Shown: positions 24,982 through 33,756, counted from the first letter of the stretch. The stretch: DNA of 64,000 bases from Amycolatopsis sp. 2-15 (GCF_030285625.1 NZ_CP127294.1:6356001-6420000), one strand, 5' to 3'. The notes: generated by a model from the letters alone, not told the origin. Numbers and translations are program-made.

Positions 24982-26349
24982 GTGCTGGAGACCTATCTGA
25001 CCTTCGCTGGCAACGAGATCGCCAACAACACCAGAACGGCGTCCTATCTCGTCGACAGCGGCGCGGGCGGCACCCTCCAAGGGCAGTGCTTCTGCGACAC
25101 GCTGCCGGACGCGATCGACGACGCCCCGTACACGACACCGGAGCTCGACCCGGCGCCCTGGTACGACGAGAGCGACCCGCGCTCGACAGGGTTCGCCGGC
25201 CTGTGGATCGAGAAGATCGACGGGCTGTACAACACCCCCATCGAGCGCACCATCACCCAACGCATCGGCGACGGCGCCGTGCGCGGGTGCCTGCGCGCCA
25301 AGGACAAGACCCTCACCGTCACTGGCTGGCTGTTCGCGCAGGACGAGTGCGGCGCGGACTACGGGCTGGTGTGGTTGCGCTCGGCGCTGCTCGGCTCGCA
25401 GTGCGCCGGCTGCAACGGCGACGACCTGTGTTTCCTCGCGTGCTGCCCCAGTCAGATCGGCTGCCGCGGCGAGGGTGAAGGCGAGCACGGGGAGGGTGAA
25501 GGCGGCGGGGAGGACGATTGCGACCCCGTGTACGACACCGACGTCCAGTTGCGCACGCTGAAGAACTCGGCGCTGGTGTCTGGCCCAGACGTCGTCGCCG
25601 TGGCGCCCGGGTTCCACCAGGGCATGTGTCTCGAAGGCGCGCGGCCGGTCTATCAGGTGACGTTCCAGATCTCGACGGACCCGTACATGTGGCGCCAGCC
25701 CATGTCGGTGGTCGAAGCCCAGCCGTGGCCGCTGCCCACCGACGACGCGGTCTGCAACATCACCTGGAACGACCTCGACGAGTGTGACCCAGCCAATCCC
25801 GACTGCCTGCCCGGCAGCAACGTGCCGTTGCGCGGGTGCGTCGCCGACGAGCTGTGCCCGCCGCCTCCGCCTCCGCCGCGGCTGCCGGCCGCGTCGGCGG
25901 CGTGCGTGTGTCTGCCGCTCACGGTCGTGCGCCAGTGCATCGACATCCCTTCGAACAAGGTCCCCGCGTGGCTCGATTCGGCGCTGCGGATTGAGGTGTA
26001 TTCCGGGGAAGCCCCTTTGCGGAACCTGTCGGTCCGGGTGTGGCAGAACCCGCAGGACAAGACCGCCGCGGAGCTGGACGAGTGCGCGGCGCTGGGCACG
26101 TACTACATCACCTACGTCCCGGCGAACAGCTACCTCACCATCGACGGCGTCACCGGGAAGTCGACGCTGCGGTGCCCGGGGTTCGTGCAAACCAACGCCT
26201 CGACCCAGGTGTACGGGTCCGGCGGCGGCCCGCTTGAGCACATCACCCTGTCCTGCGGCGTCAAGCACACCATCTGCGCCGACGTCGACACCACCTACAT
26301 CGACCCGCTGGCGAGCCTGACCATCTCGACCATCACGAGGGAGCTGTGA
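24982..26349 (+). CDS. Distal tail (Dit-like) minor tail protein, Cys-rich
   Basis: 455 residues from GTG 24982, five bases after the tape-measure stop. Position, beta-rich sequence and an N-terminal half with LTVTGWLFAQDECGADYGLVW fit actinophage minor tail proteins that form the tail-tip hub. Unusual for a tail protein are about two dozen cysteines, including a CAGCNGDDLCFLACC cluster, a GEGEGEHGEGEGGGEDD acidic run (about 164-181) and a run of seven prolines. The disulfides or metal binding implied by the cysteines are inference. The stop overlaps the next gene. Confidence 0.75.
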   Translation: MLETYLTFAGNEIANNTRTASYLVDSGAGGTLQGQCFCDTLPDAIDDAPYTTPELDPAPWYDESDPRSTGFAGLWIEKIDGLYNTPIERTITQRIGDGAVRGCLRAKDKTLTVTGWLFAQDECGADYGLVWLRSALLGSQCAGCNGDDLCFLACCPSQIGCRGEGEGEHGEGEGGGEDDCDPVYDTDVQLRTLKNSALVSGPDVVAVAPGFHQGMCLEGARPVYQVTFQISTDPYMWRQPMSVVEAQPWPLPTDDAVCNITWNDLDECDPANPDCLPGSNVPLRGCVADELCPPPPPPPRLPAASAACVCLPLTVVRQCIDIPSNKVPAWLDSALRIEVYSGEAPLRNLSVRVWQNPQDKTAAELDECAALGTYYITYVPANSYLTIDGVTGKSTLRCPGFVQTNASTQVYGSGGGPLEHITLSCGVKHTICADVDTTYIDPLASLTISTITREL

Positions 26350-27416
26350 TGGCCGAACTTGGATGCGGCGACCACAAGGCCGCGATCTACGACCGCTGCG
26401 AGGGGCAGAAGCTCGTCGACCTCGACGACATCACCGCCCTGTCGTGGGGGCGGGCCCTAGACACCTACTCGTCCGCGTTGGTCACCGTCGGCCGCGCCGG
26501 CTCCTGCTGCGACCTGCTGACAAACATGCGTTCGTGGCGCCACGAGCTGGTGATCTGGCGCAACAACCGGCAGGTGTGGTCCGGGCCGATCGTGCGCCCG
26601 GTGTTCGGTGCGGGCGAGACCACCATCGCCGCTCGCGACCGGTGGGCGTGGCTGGACTTCCGCGCCGTACGCGCGGACATGACCCTCACCGGCGACCTGA
26701 CCGACATCGCCGTGAAGCTGATCGAGCACGGCCTCACCCACCCCGATGGCGACTTCGACGACGAAACCTGCATCCTCGCGTTCCTCGAAGCCATCCCCAG
26801 CGGCGTGTACGGCTCCCGCGATTTCAAGGCGTTGCAGTCGATGGTGGGCGCGGAGCTGCGCAACCTCACGCGCGGCCCGCTGAACGCGACGTTCCTCGGC
26901 CGGCGCCTGGTGCTGTTCGGTCCGAAGCCGCTGAGCCGGACGGCGATGCTGCAAGACAAGGACTTCATGGATGAGCTGACCGTCGTCGAGGACGGGCTGT
27001 CGGCGGTGACCCGCGCCTACGTGGCCGGCCAGACCGTGACCGCCACTGCCGGGGGCACAGACCCGTACTACGGGCTGCTGGAGCAGATCTACCAGGACCA
27101 GACCGTCACTACCCAGTTCGACGCGCAGACGCTCGCTCAGGCCCAAGTGGACACCAACCGGTGGCCGCCGCTGGTGATCTCCGTCCCGGACGGGGTGCAG
27201 CTTGCCCCGGACGCGCCGGTCGACATCGACGAGCTCGTGCCGGGCACGGAGGTGCCGGTGTGGTCGTCGGCTACGTGCCGCGAGGTCAACCAGAACCTCG
27301 TGCTCACCAAGCTCGACGTGACGGTGAGCCCGGACCAGGGGGAACGGGGCGCGGTCACGTTGGCGCCGGGGACCGCGTTGTCCGAGCAGCTGACGGGGAG
27401 TGGTGGCGTTGGGTAG
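26346..27416 (+). CDS. Minor tail protein (tail-tip, Tal-like)
   Basis: 356 residues from GTG 26346 (or ATG 26349), overlapping the previous stop. The N-terminal part has LSWGRALDTYSSALVTVG and WRHELVIWRNNRQVWSGPI, a pattern common in actinophage minor tail proteins that form the second ring of the tail tip. A central ELTVVEDGLSAVTRAYV region and a C-terminal beta-strand domain follow. It probably bridges the Dit ring and the fibres. No peptidase motif is seen. Confidence 0.75.
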   Translation: MMAELGCGDHKAAIYDRCEGQKLVDLDDITALSWGRALDTYSSALVTVGRAGSCCDLLTNMRSWRHELVIWRNNRQVWSGPIVRPVFGAGETTIAARDRWAWLDFRAVRADMTLTGDLTDIAVKLIEHGLTHPDGDFDDETCILAFLEAIPSGVYGSRDFKALQSMVGAELRNLTRGPLNATFLGRRLVLFGPKPLSRTAMLQDKDFMDELTVVEDGLSAVTRAYVAGQTVTATAGGTDPYYGLLEQIYQDQTVTTQFDAQTLAQAQVDTNRWPPLVISVPDGVQLAPDAPVDIDELVPGTEVPVWSSATCREVNQNLVLTKLDVTVSPDQGERGAVTLAPGTALSEQLTGSGGVG

Positions 27417-27612
27417 CTCGCTGGGGCGTTCCCCGCAGACGTTCGACGCGCTGTTGCAGCGGATGCAGGACCAGATCCGGCGCCTGGAAGCGGCGCGGTC
27501 GTACTCGCTCGGCGGCTGGCTGTTGCAGCAGACGACGGATGGGCGCGTGGTGCTCTCCCACCCGGAGACGGGCACCGAAGTAGAGCTTGCTGGCACACCG
27601 CCAGCACAGTAA
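27400..27612 (+). CDS. Small tail-module protein
   Basis: 70 residues from GTG 27400; GTG 27403 or TTG 27409 are possible given GGGGAG at 27395. A helical LLQRMQDQIRRLEAAR segment followed by GGWLLQQTTDGRVVLSHPETG suggests a coiled coil plus a short beta tail. It overlaps the previous gene. Probably a structural or assembly helper; no family recognised. Confidence 0.55.
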   Translation: MVALGSSLGRSPQTFDALLQRMQDQIRRLEAARSYSLGGWLLQQTTDGRVVLSHPETGTEVELAGTPPAQ

Positions 27613-27627
27613 GAGAGGGGACACAAC

Positions 27628-27843
27628 ATGGGTGGCACCGACATCGGGGCGAGCAACCTCGACGTGATCAACAACGCCGTCGACACCGTCATGGTCGCGA
27701 TCAAGGACCGCGGCCCGGACCCGACGTACCAGAGCCAGCAGATGACCCGGCTCGCGCAGGAGTGGCGTCCGCTGGCCGCCGCGCTCGCGCAGCTGACCGC
27801 GGCTCTCGGATATGTCGTCGACTCCGAGTGGCAGGGCCTGTAG
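27628..27843 (+). CDS. Small helical tail-module protein
   Basis: 71 residues from ATG 27628, with AGAGAGGGG upstream. Helical throughout (NLDVINNAVDTVMVAIK, LAAALAQLTAALG). It lies between the tail-tip and fibre genes in the same operon. Function unknown. Confidence 0.5.
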   Translation: MGGTDIGASNLDVINNAVDTVMVAIKDRGPDPTYQSQQMTRLAQEWRPLAAALAQLTAALGYVVDSEWQGL

Positions 27844-27926
27844 CCGGCCACCGGCCAAGTACGATCTACGCATAGTCATGGGCGGCATCGGGTGGGGGAA
27901 CCCGAACCGAAAGGCTCAAACGTCCC

Positions 27927-29678
27927 ATGGCATACCTGGGCAATAACGGCTGCGGCTGCGGATGCGGCGACGGCAAGCCGGTGAACGTCGAGGGCGGTGA
28001 AACGCCGTCCGCGAAGGACATCGTTTCGGCTGGTGGCGTGGTCACCACCGACGTCAAGATCTCCAAGCACCCTGAGAACCTTCTCTCCGTCGCCGGTGAC
28101 GGTCTCCTTGTCCGCAAGGAAGACTGCCGTTCGGCCGACGGCTCGGAGACCCGCATCGAGGCGGGCCCTGGCGCGGATCTGACCGGTTCGGGCACCTGGG
28201 AAGACCCGTACATCGTCAGCTTCGGCGGCGGCGTCGGCGGCACCGGCTCGGGCGAGGGCGACGCTCCCACGCTCAAGGGCGGTGAGACCGAGACCGCGGC
28301 CGACACCGTCAAGGACGGCGTGGTCACGACCGACGTCAAGCTCTCGGACGAGGACGGCAACGCGCTCGAAGTCCGTGCCGGCGGCCTGTACGTGCCCGCT
28401 GGCGACGGCGGCGGCGCGGTCGACTGCGACGAGATGCGCAAGTGCGTCTCGGCCGGCGACGGCCTCACCTACGACCCGAAGAACGGCGTCTTCGAGGCGA
28501 AGCTGTCCGGCGACGACGGCAACACCATCGCCCTCGGCGACGACGGCGGTCTGTTCGTCCCTGCCGGCACCGGTGGTGGCCCGGCGGCCACCGTCAAGGG
28601 CGGCGAGTCGCCCACTGCGGTGAACAAGGTCGACGCCGACGGCAGCACGTTCACCGTCACGCCCGAAGCGAAGGTGTCCAAGAAGGACGGCAACGCCATC
28701 ACCGCCGAACCGGACGGCCTGTACGTCCCGGCCGGTGGCGACGGTGGCCCGTCGGACATCGCCGGTGGCGAGACCCAGACGGCGAAGACGACCGTGGACG
28801 CCGGCAAGGTCACCGCCGACGTCAAGGTGTCCCCGAAGGACGGCAACACGCTCTCCGTCGACGGCGACGGCGGCCTGTACGTTGCCCCCGCTGCCGGCGG
28901 CGGCGACGCTGCCCCGGTCACTGGCGGCGAGACGCCCACGATCAAGACGACCGTGGACGGCAACAAGGTCACCGGCGACACGAAGATCTCCGCGGCCGAC
29001 GGCAACGTCCTGAAGGCCAACGACGATGGCCTGTTCGTCCCCGCCCCGGCGGGCGGCGGCGACGGGGGCGCACCGCTGCAGGGCGGGAAGACCCCGACCG
29101 CGACGACCACCGTCAAGGACGGCACCGTCACCGCCGACGTGATCGTCTCGCCCGACAAGGGCAACGCGCTCAAGGCGCAGGACAACGGTCTGTTCGTGCC
29201 GGAGAAGTTCTTCCAGACCGCCGAGATCGCCCTCACCTCGATCACCGACGAGGTGGACATCTCGACGTTCAACGTCCCGGTCGACGGCACGGGGCACAAG
29301 ATCGCCGAGGCCCCGCCGCTGGAGTTCGTGAACCCGAGCCCGGTCCTGCCGATGCACGTCGTGGTGGACAACCAGCTGGAGCACTGCCAGTTCCGCATCT
29401 TCAACGGCAACGTCAAGACCGTCATGGGCACTCGCCTGCACATCGAGGGCGACGTGACGATGGACGTCGAGTCGCACCAGCAGTTCGAGGACCACAACGT
29501 CGAGAACGGGCCGCGTATGTGGGACTCGATGGGCGCGCACGAGCCCGTCACGTTCACCATCCCGCCCGGCGGCAAGGTCACGATGACCATGGGCGCGTAT
29601 CTGGCGGTCTACCTGTACGACGGGAAGTCGACCCTGTTCCAGGCTCGGCACCGTGTCACCGCCTGGGGAGGCAACTGA
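27927..29678 (+). CDS. Repeat-containing tail fibre protein
   Basis: 583 residues from ATG 27927. The N-terminus has NNGCGCGCGDGKP. Then come about seven imperfect repeats of 45-55 residues, each with a GGET.TA segment, a V(T/S).DVK strand and an S...GN.L....DGL(Y/F)VP turn, separated by Gly-rich spacers. The last ~160 residues (from KFFQTAEIALTSITDEVD) form a different beta-rich domain with VPVDGTGHKIAEAPP and a C-terminal YDGKSTLFQARHRVTAWGG, probably the tip that contacts the cell. The repeats suggest a trimeric shaft. The stop overlaps the next ATG. Confidence 0.8.
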   Translation: MAYLGNNGCGCGCGDGKPVNVEGGETPSAKDIVSAGGVVTTDVKISKHPENLLSVAGDGLLVRKEDCRSADGSETRIEAGPGADLTGSGTWEDPYIVSFGGGVGGTGSGEGDAPTLKGGETETAADTVKDGVVTTDVKLSDEDGNALEVRAGGLYVPAGDGGGAVDCDEMRKCVSAGDGLTYDPKNGVFEAKLSGDDGNTIALGDDGGLFVPAGTGGGPAATVKGGESPTAVNKVDADGSTFTVTPEAKVSKKDGNAITAEPDGLYVPAGGDGGPSDIAGGETQTAKTTVDAGKVTADVKVSPKDGNTLSVDGDGGLYVAPAAGGGDAAPVTGGETPTIKTTVDGNKVTGDTKISAADGNVLKANDDGLFVPAPAGGGDGGAPLQGGKTPTATTTVKDGTVTADVIVSPDKGNALKAQDNGLFVPEKFFQTAEIALTSITDEVDISTFNVPVDGTGHKIAEAPPLEFVNPSPVLPMHVVVDNQLEHCQFRIFNGNVKTVMGTRLHIEGDVTMDVESHQQFEDHNVENGPRMWDSMGAHEPVTFTIPPGGKVTMTMGAYLAVYLYDGKSTLFQARHRVTAWGGN

Positions 29679-30070
29679 TGAGTAACCCGATCGACTTCAT
29701 CGAGAACCTGGTCGACAAGCTCGGCCGGCCGGTGTTCCTGCCCAAGGGCATCAAGGACATCCCGAAGGACATCATCGAGCTTGCCGCGGACGTGTTCGAC
29801 AAGCTCATGCACGGCACGCCGCGCGTGTTCCAGAACGACAAGGGCCAGACCGTCACGATCTCGACGCCGGTCGTGTGGCTGCCGGACTTCAAGCTCGGTG
29901 ACGACTGGAAGGAAGTCACGGACCCGAAGAAGATCGAGGAGCTGTCGAAGATCCCCGACCCGCCCGAGGACAAGCCGGTCAAGCCGCAGAGCGAGCCGGA
30001 CGACTTCGGCGACGGCGAGGGCGAAGGCGGCGGCGAGGACGGCCCGGCGCCGAAGAAGCGGGGGCGGTGA
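29678..30070 (+). CDS. Tail-module protein with acidic Gly/Glu tail
   Basis: 130 residues; ATG 29678 shares a base with the previous stop. An amphipathic N-terminal helix (PIDFIENLVDKLGRPVFLP), a KGIKDIPKDIIELAADVFDKL segment and a short strand precede a Pro/Glu-rich stretch ending in GDGEGEGGGEDG and a basic end. It may be a fibre-assembly chaperone or connector; not recognised. GEGE-type runs recur in at least three neighbouring genes. Confidence 0.6.
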   Translation: MSNPIDFIENLVDKLGRPVFLPKGIKDIPKDIIELAADVFDKLMHGTPRVFQNDKGQTVTISTPVVWLPDFKLGDDWKEVTDPKKIEELSKIPDPPEDKPVKPQSEPDDFGDGEGEGGGEDGPAPKKRGR

Positions 30071-30138
30071 CCGTGACCGCATCCGTGAACGACACCGAGA
30101 CCTTCGAGGACGGTGCCGGAGAGGGCGAGGGCGAGTAG
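30067..30138 (+). CDS. Possible 23-residue acidic peptide
   Basis: GTG 30067 overlaps the previous stop and the frame ends one base before the next ATG. The peptide ends in GAGEGEGE, matching the acidic tails of neighbours, so it may be a relic of a longer gene rather than an independent protein. Confidence 0.3.
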   Translation: MTVTASVNDTETFEDGAGEGEGE

Positions 30139-30858
30139 ATGCCTCGCTGCGGCTGCAACAGCGGGCAGAACCTTGCCTGCACGTGCGCCGTGACGGCTGG
30201 TGAGGGTGTCGTCGTCACTGGCGACGGCACCCCCATCACCAACCCGTACACGGTGAGCCTCGCCCACACCGGGCCGGCTGTCGACGTCAAGGACACGACC
30301 ACGCTGGACCTGTCCACGCAGGGCCAGGACCCCGCGGTGGTGTCCGGCGACGTGCGCTTGTCCAAGGACGCCGGGAACGCGCTCACGACCCGGGAAGACG
30401 GCCTGTTCGTCCAGGACGGCACCGCCGCGGCCCCGATGTCGTGGCACCTGCTGTACCAGACGAAAGCCCAGGAGATCCCCGACGGGACACCCACGGCGAT
30501 CAACTGGGACGCGATCGACGACGGCCCGCTGTTCGGGCCGGGGATCGAGATCCCGTGGGACGGCGCCTTTGTGTTCTCGATGCTGGTGCGTGTCGACGTG
30601 CCCGCGCCCGTGACGCGCCTGTTCGCGTGGCTCGGCAAGGCCGGCGATGCGTCCGTGGACGCACGCGTTTCGGTTGCCCCGCCAGTCGAGTTCCCGACGG
30701 CGAACATCTCGCCCGGGATCACCTGGACCGACTCGCTGGTCCTGAAGAAGGGCGACGTGCTCGCCCTGTACTTCCAGCAGGAGTCCGGCGCGACCCGCAC
30801 GACCATGCCCGGCCGAACGAACACGCGGTTGTCCGCGCTGTACCTCGGCCCGGCGTAA
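30139..30858 (+). CDS. Second fibre or tail-tip protein with jelly-roll-like domain
   Basis: 239 residues from ATG 30139. The Cys-rich start RCGCNSGQNLACTCAV resembles that of the first fibre protein. One copy of the shared repeat follows (DVRLSKDAGNALTTREDGLFVQ). The C-terminal ~140 residues have strand patterns (AFVFSMLVRVDVP, LALYFQQESGATRTTM, TRLSALYLG) like C1q/TNF-type jelly-roll receptor-binding domains. It probably forms a shorter fibre or tip. Confidence 0.65.
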   Translation: MPRCGCNSGQNLACTCAVTAGEGVVVTGDGTPITNPYTVSLAHTGPAVDVKDTTTLDLSTQGQDPAVVSGDVRLSKDAGNALTTREDGLFVQDGTAAAPMSWHLLYQTKAQEIPDGTPTAINWDAIDDGPLFGPGIEIPWDGAFVFSMLVRVDVPAPVTRLFAWLGKAGDASVDARVSVAPPVEFPTANISPGITWTDSLVLKKGDVLALYFQQESGATRTTMPGRTNTRLSALYLGPA

Positions 30859-30875
30859 CAACCCAGGGGAACCAG

Positions 30876-31208
30876 ATGGCTACGCACTACTACCGCTACA
30901 CCGAGCAGGACGGCAAGCCCGCCTTCGCGAAGCTCGACCTCCCGGCCGGGCAGGAGCTGATCCTGCCCGCCGGCGCCACAGAGGTCACCCAGCAGGTCTA
31001 CGACGCCGGGATGGCCGCGGCGCAGAAGGCGCTCGACGCGTTGACCGCGGGTTCGGACGCCGAGGCCCGCAAGGAGCTGGAGAGGCTCGACGCGGCGCGC
31101 AAGACGGTGCTCGAGAAGCTCACCAAGCTCGGGCTGCCCGCCTCGGCGCTGAACACGCTCCTGCCCGGTCTGAACCTGCCCGACGACGATGACGGGGAGG
31201 GGGAGTAG
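30876..31208 (+). CDS. Tail-module protein with coiled coil and acidic end
   Basis: 110 residues from ATG 30876 (AGGGGAA upstream). The N-terminal 45 residues have a YYRYTEQDGKPAFAKLDLPA beta segment. A heptad-like helix follows (AAQKALDALTAG, ARKELERLDAARKTVLEKL), ending in DDDDGEGE. It overlaps the next GTG. Probably a fibre-associated or assembly protein. Confidence 0.6.
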   Translation: MATHYYRYTEQDGKPAFAKLDLPAGQELILPAGATEVTQQVYDAGMAAAQKALDALTAGSDAEARKELERLDAARKTVLEKLTKLGLPASALNTLLPGLNLPDDDDGEGE

Positions 31209-31771
31209 TGCCCAGCGTCTGCGTGAACGGATGTGGCTTCAAGGTCGAGGGTGGCTCACTCGGGATTGACTGGGCCGCCCTCGGCGCGAAGCGTGGCCGG
31301 GCGGACTTCGGCGGGTGGACAGTCGCCCCGCCGCTGGGGAAGGTTGCGGACTGGTCGCTGATCATGACCTCGGCCAGCATCGCCTACAAGAACGTGTCGT
31401 GCCGGGCGCAGCACATCACGTTCTGGACCGTCGCGCCGGTGATCTACCTGCGGCAGGTTCCGGGCAACGACTGGAACATCGGCGTCACCATGGCCAGCAG
31501 CAAGACCGGCGACCCGGCGGCTGCGTTCCCGTCGGATGACCACTCGTACTTCCGGGAGCGGTGGCACCAGTCGTTGCCGGCCGGCACGAACATCGAGAAG
31601 ACCACGTCGTTCTGGTCGAAGGTCTACGACGACGTGGTGCAGCCGGGGGAGACGTTCTTCATGCGCAATGCCTGGTGGTTCTCCACCCCGTCGTTCGCGT
31701 CGAGCCCGGTGAACATCTTCAAGATGCCGGTCAACACGCTGCACTACCTCGCGCTGCCGGTCGCGGACTGA
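31208..31771 (+). CDS. Predicted tail-tip or adhesin protein
   Basis: 187 residues from GTG 31208. It starts with PSVCVNGCGFKVEGG, the third tail-module protein with an N-terminal Cys pair. The rest is beta-rich, with many Trp and Phe (FWTVAPVIYLRQVPG, FMRNAWWFSTPSF), consistent with a jelly-roll or lectin-like domain. Last gene before the lysis set. Receptor binding is inferred. Confidence 0.55.
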   Translation: MPSVCVNGCGFKVEGGSLGIDWAALGAKRGRADFGGWTVAPPLGKVADWSLIMTSASIAYKNVSCRAQHITFWTVAPVIYLRQVPGNDWNIGVTMASSKTGDPAAAFPSDDHSYFRERWHQSLPAGTNIEKTTSFWSKVYDDVVQPGETFFMRNAWWFSTPSFASSPVNIFKMPVNTLHYLALPVAD

Positions 31772-31784
31772 GGAGGGGATTCGG

Positions 31785-32114
31785 TTGACGACTGGTGTAT
31801 TCGACATCGCCGTGTACACGTCCTCGGGTCTGCTGGCCGCTGGTGTCACGTGGCAGACGCTCGCCAAGGCCGGCCGGTTCTTCCGGCGGGTCAACACGGT
31901 CGTGACCCAGTGGCTCGGGGACAAGGACCTGGAGATCCCCGGGATGCTCGACCGGATGGACGTGCACGAGCGAAGACTTGAGGACATTGAGGACCAGCTG
32001 AAACCCAAGGGTGGGCGGACGCTGCGGGAACGTCTCGACATCGTCGAGCGGGACGTGACCCGCATAAAAAAAGCCGTCCGGGCGGACGACAGCGAAGGTG
32101 AGGGGGCGGACTGA
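31785..32114 (+). CDS. Membrane-anchored coiled-coil protein next to the endolysin gene
   Basis: 109 residues from TTG 31785 (GGAGGGG upstream). The N-terminal TSSGLLAAGVTWQTLAKAG segment could span a membrane. It is followed by a charged coiled coil (MLDRMDVHERRLEDIEDQL, LRERLDIVERDVTRIKKAV) and an acidic end. Size and place between fibre and lysin genes suggest a lysis accessory (antiholin or holin partner) or tail-linked protein. The stop overlaps the endolysin ATG. Confidence 0.5.
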   Translation: MTTGVFDIAVYTSSGLLAAGVTWQTLAKAGRFFRRVNTVVTQWLGDKDLEIPGMLDRMDVHERRLEDIEDQLKPKGGRTLRERLDIVERDVTRIKKAVRADDSEGEGAD

Positions 32115-33004
32115 TGGCAACGTCGCAAAACGGGTGGCCGGCCACTGAGGACCGCGGCGAGATCGGCATCTGCGCCTTGTCGGTCAACAACGCCCAGTTC
32201 CCCGGCGGGGTGAAGGACGGTGACGTGCGCACCGTGCTGGAGTACGTGGCGAACCAGTTCCACGCCCGGGTCGAGCCACTCGACGCGGATGCCTGCTGGG
32301 GCTACTACTACCGGCCGATCCGCGGCTCGCAAACAGTCAGCAACCACGCCTCCGGCACCGCGCTCGACTTCAACGCCCCACACCACCCGCAGGGCAAGCA
32401 AGGCACCTTCACGCCCGCGCAGGTCGCCGAGATCCGGAAGATCCTCGACGAGGTCGGCGGGGTCGTCACGTGGGGCGGGGAGTGGGACCTGCCCACCACC
32501 GACGAGATGCACTTCGAGATCTCCGGCGATGACAAGGCGGTCGCGGAGGCCGCCGCCCGGTTGAAAAGCGGCGGATCTGAATCCCGTCCGACTGTCCAGA
32601 ATGGCGACAAGGGAGACCAGGTCAAGGCCGTTCAGCGCGCGGTCGGAGTCACCGAAGACGGGGTATTCGGAGGTGAAACCCTGGCCGCTGTCAAGAAGTT
32701 CCAGCAGCGCCACGGGCTCGCCGCAGACGGAGTCGTGGGCCCTGCCACTTGGGCTGCCCTTGACGGCGCTGGCGGGCCTGCTGGTGTGGCGCGCGCGACG
32801 CTTGACGCTGGTAGCAGCGGAGCGGACGTCACCTACCTCCAGAACCTGCTCAACAAGCTCTACCCGGCGTACTCGAAGCTCGCCGTCGATGGCCAGTACG
32901 GGCCGGCGACCGCCGCTGTCGTGCGCGAGTTCCAGAAACGCGCCGGGCTCGCCGTGGACGGCGTCGTGGGGCCGCAGACGTGGGCGAAACTGGCCGGAGG
33001 GTGA
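32114..33004 (+). CDS. Endolysin: M15-like peptidase with two peptidoglycan-binding domains
   Basis: 296 residues from ATG 32114. The N-terminal ~145 residues have the zinc peptidase pattern of M15/VanY-like enzymes: YRPIRGSQTVSNHASGTALDFN (first His and Asp) and DEMHFEIS (final His). Two PG_binding_1 domains follow at about 160-218 (QNGDKGDQVKAVQRAVG ... DGVVGPATWAAL) and 222-296 (SSGADVTYLQNLL ... DGVVGPQTWAKL). It should cleave cell-wall peptide cross-bridges at lysis. No signal peptide, so export would need a holin, and candidate holins flank it. Confidence 0.88.
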   Translation: MATSQNGWPATEDRGEIGICALSVNNAQFPGGVKDGDVRTVLEYVANQFHARVEPLDADACWGYYYRPIRGSQTVSNHASGTALDFNAPHHPQGKQGTFTPAQVAEIRKILDEVGGVVTWGGEWDLPTTDEMHFEISGDDKAVAEAAARLKSGGSESRPTVQNGDKGDQVKAVQRAVGVTEDGVFGGETLAAVKKFQQRHGLAADGVVGPATWAALDGAGGPAGVARATLDAGSSGADVTYLQNLLNKLYPAYSKLAVDGQYGPATAAVVREFQKRAGLAVDGVVGPQTWAKLAGG

Positions 33005-33005
33005 C

Positions 33006-33518
33006 GTGAGCGAACGGACGATGCGGGTGCTCGACGCCCAGACGGCCACACAGCACGTCGCGACCGGATCCGCGGCGGCGGGCACGGGGTTCGCCGGCTC
33101 GATCTCCCTGATCCTCGTGTGGGGCCTCGGGCAGCTCGGCGTGCACCTGCCGGCCGAGGTCGCCGCGGCGATCGTGGCGGTGCTGATGACCGCGGCGGGG
33201 GTGTACGCGCCGAAGCTGGCGATCGCGAAGCTCGCGGCCGGCTTCATCGACGTCCCCCACGTCGCAGCGGACGTGGTGAAGGGAACGGTGGATGGTGCGA
33301 CGAAGCAGGTTGGCGGCGCTGTGGGCGCGGTTGCGGTGCTGTGGGTGACGCTGTCGGCGGTGTTGTGGGGGGTGTTGCTGGCGGTGTTGCCGACGCTGTT
33401 CATCCGCAGGATGTGGGGCCCAGGCGCACGCCGCCGGCGCAACCGGGTGTTCGGGTCCCTCCGCGTCGGCATCCGGCGCAGCGCAACCCGGCCCGGCAGC
33501 AGCCCGGGGGCGGGATGA
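33006..33518 (+). CDS. Holin-like membrane protein
   Basis: 170 residues from GTG 33006, two bases after the endolysin stop. Hydrophobic segments: GFAGSISLILVWGLGQLGV, then EVAAAIVAVLMTAAGVYAP, and a third near VGAVAVLWVTLSAVLWGVLL, followed by a strongly basic tail (ARRRRNRV). This is the usual architecture of class I/II holins, which open the membrane to endolysin. The stop overlaps a 17-codon frame at 33515-33568 that I do not count as a gene. Confidence 0.65.
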   Translation: MSERTMRVLDAQTATQHVATGSAAAGTGFAGSISLILVWGLGQLGVHLPAEVAAAIVAVLMTAAGVYAPKLAIAKLAAGFIDVPHVAADVVKGTVDGATKQVGGAVGAVAVLWVTLSAVLWGVLLAVLPTLFIRRMWGPGARRRRNRVFGSLRVGIRRSATRPGSSPGAG

Positions 33519-33574
33519 TCGATGTTTCGGCCGGGGTTGTGCCCCACGGCAGGCATCGCGGCAAGTGAACGCAA

Positions 33575-33613
33575 CAAGGCCCCGGCGACTTTGAGGGGGT
33601 TGCCGGGGCCTTG
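33575..33613 (+). terminator. Terminator of the tail and lysis operon
   Basis: A perfect 12-bp inverted repeat (33575-33586 and 33602-33613) 57 bases after the holin stop, followed by a T-containing tail. It separates the rightward operon from the leftward regulator. Confidence 0.75.
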
Positions 33614-33756
33614 CTGTGCGTTTGTTCGGTTACGCTGAGGGGGAGTTAGCCTGCCCGAACAGGTACCACTGTGCCTAACGTGATCTGCGAAGGTCAATAC
33701 TCCGTTCGTGGGCGGAGTGGATCACATTGTGCTCGGCAGTTGCGTTCGAGTTGCGG

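Noticed and set aside
33515..33568. 17-codon frame overlapping the holin stop
   Set aside because: Too short, and it has no separate ribosome site beyond GC-rich holin codons.
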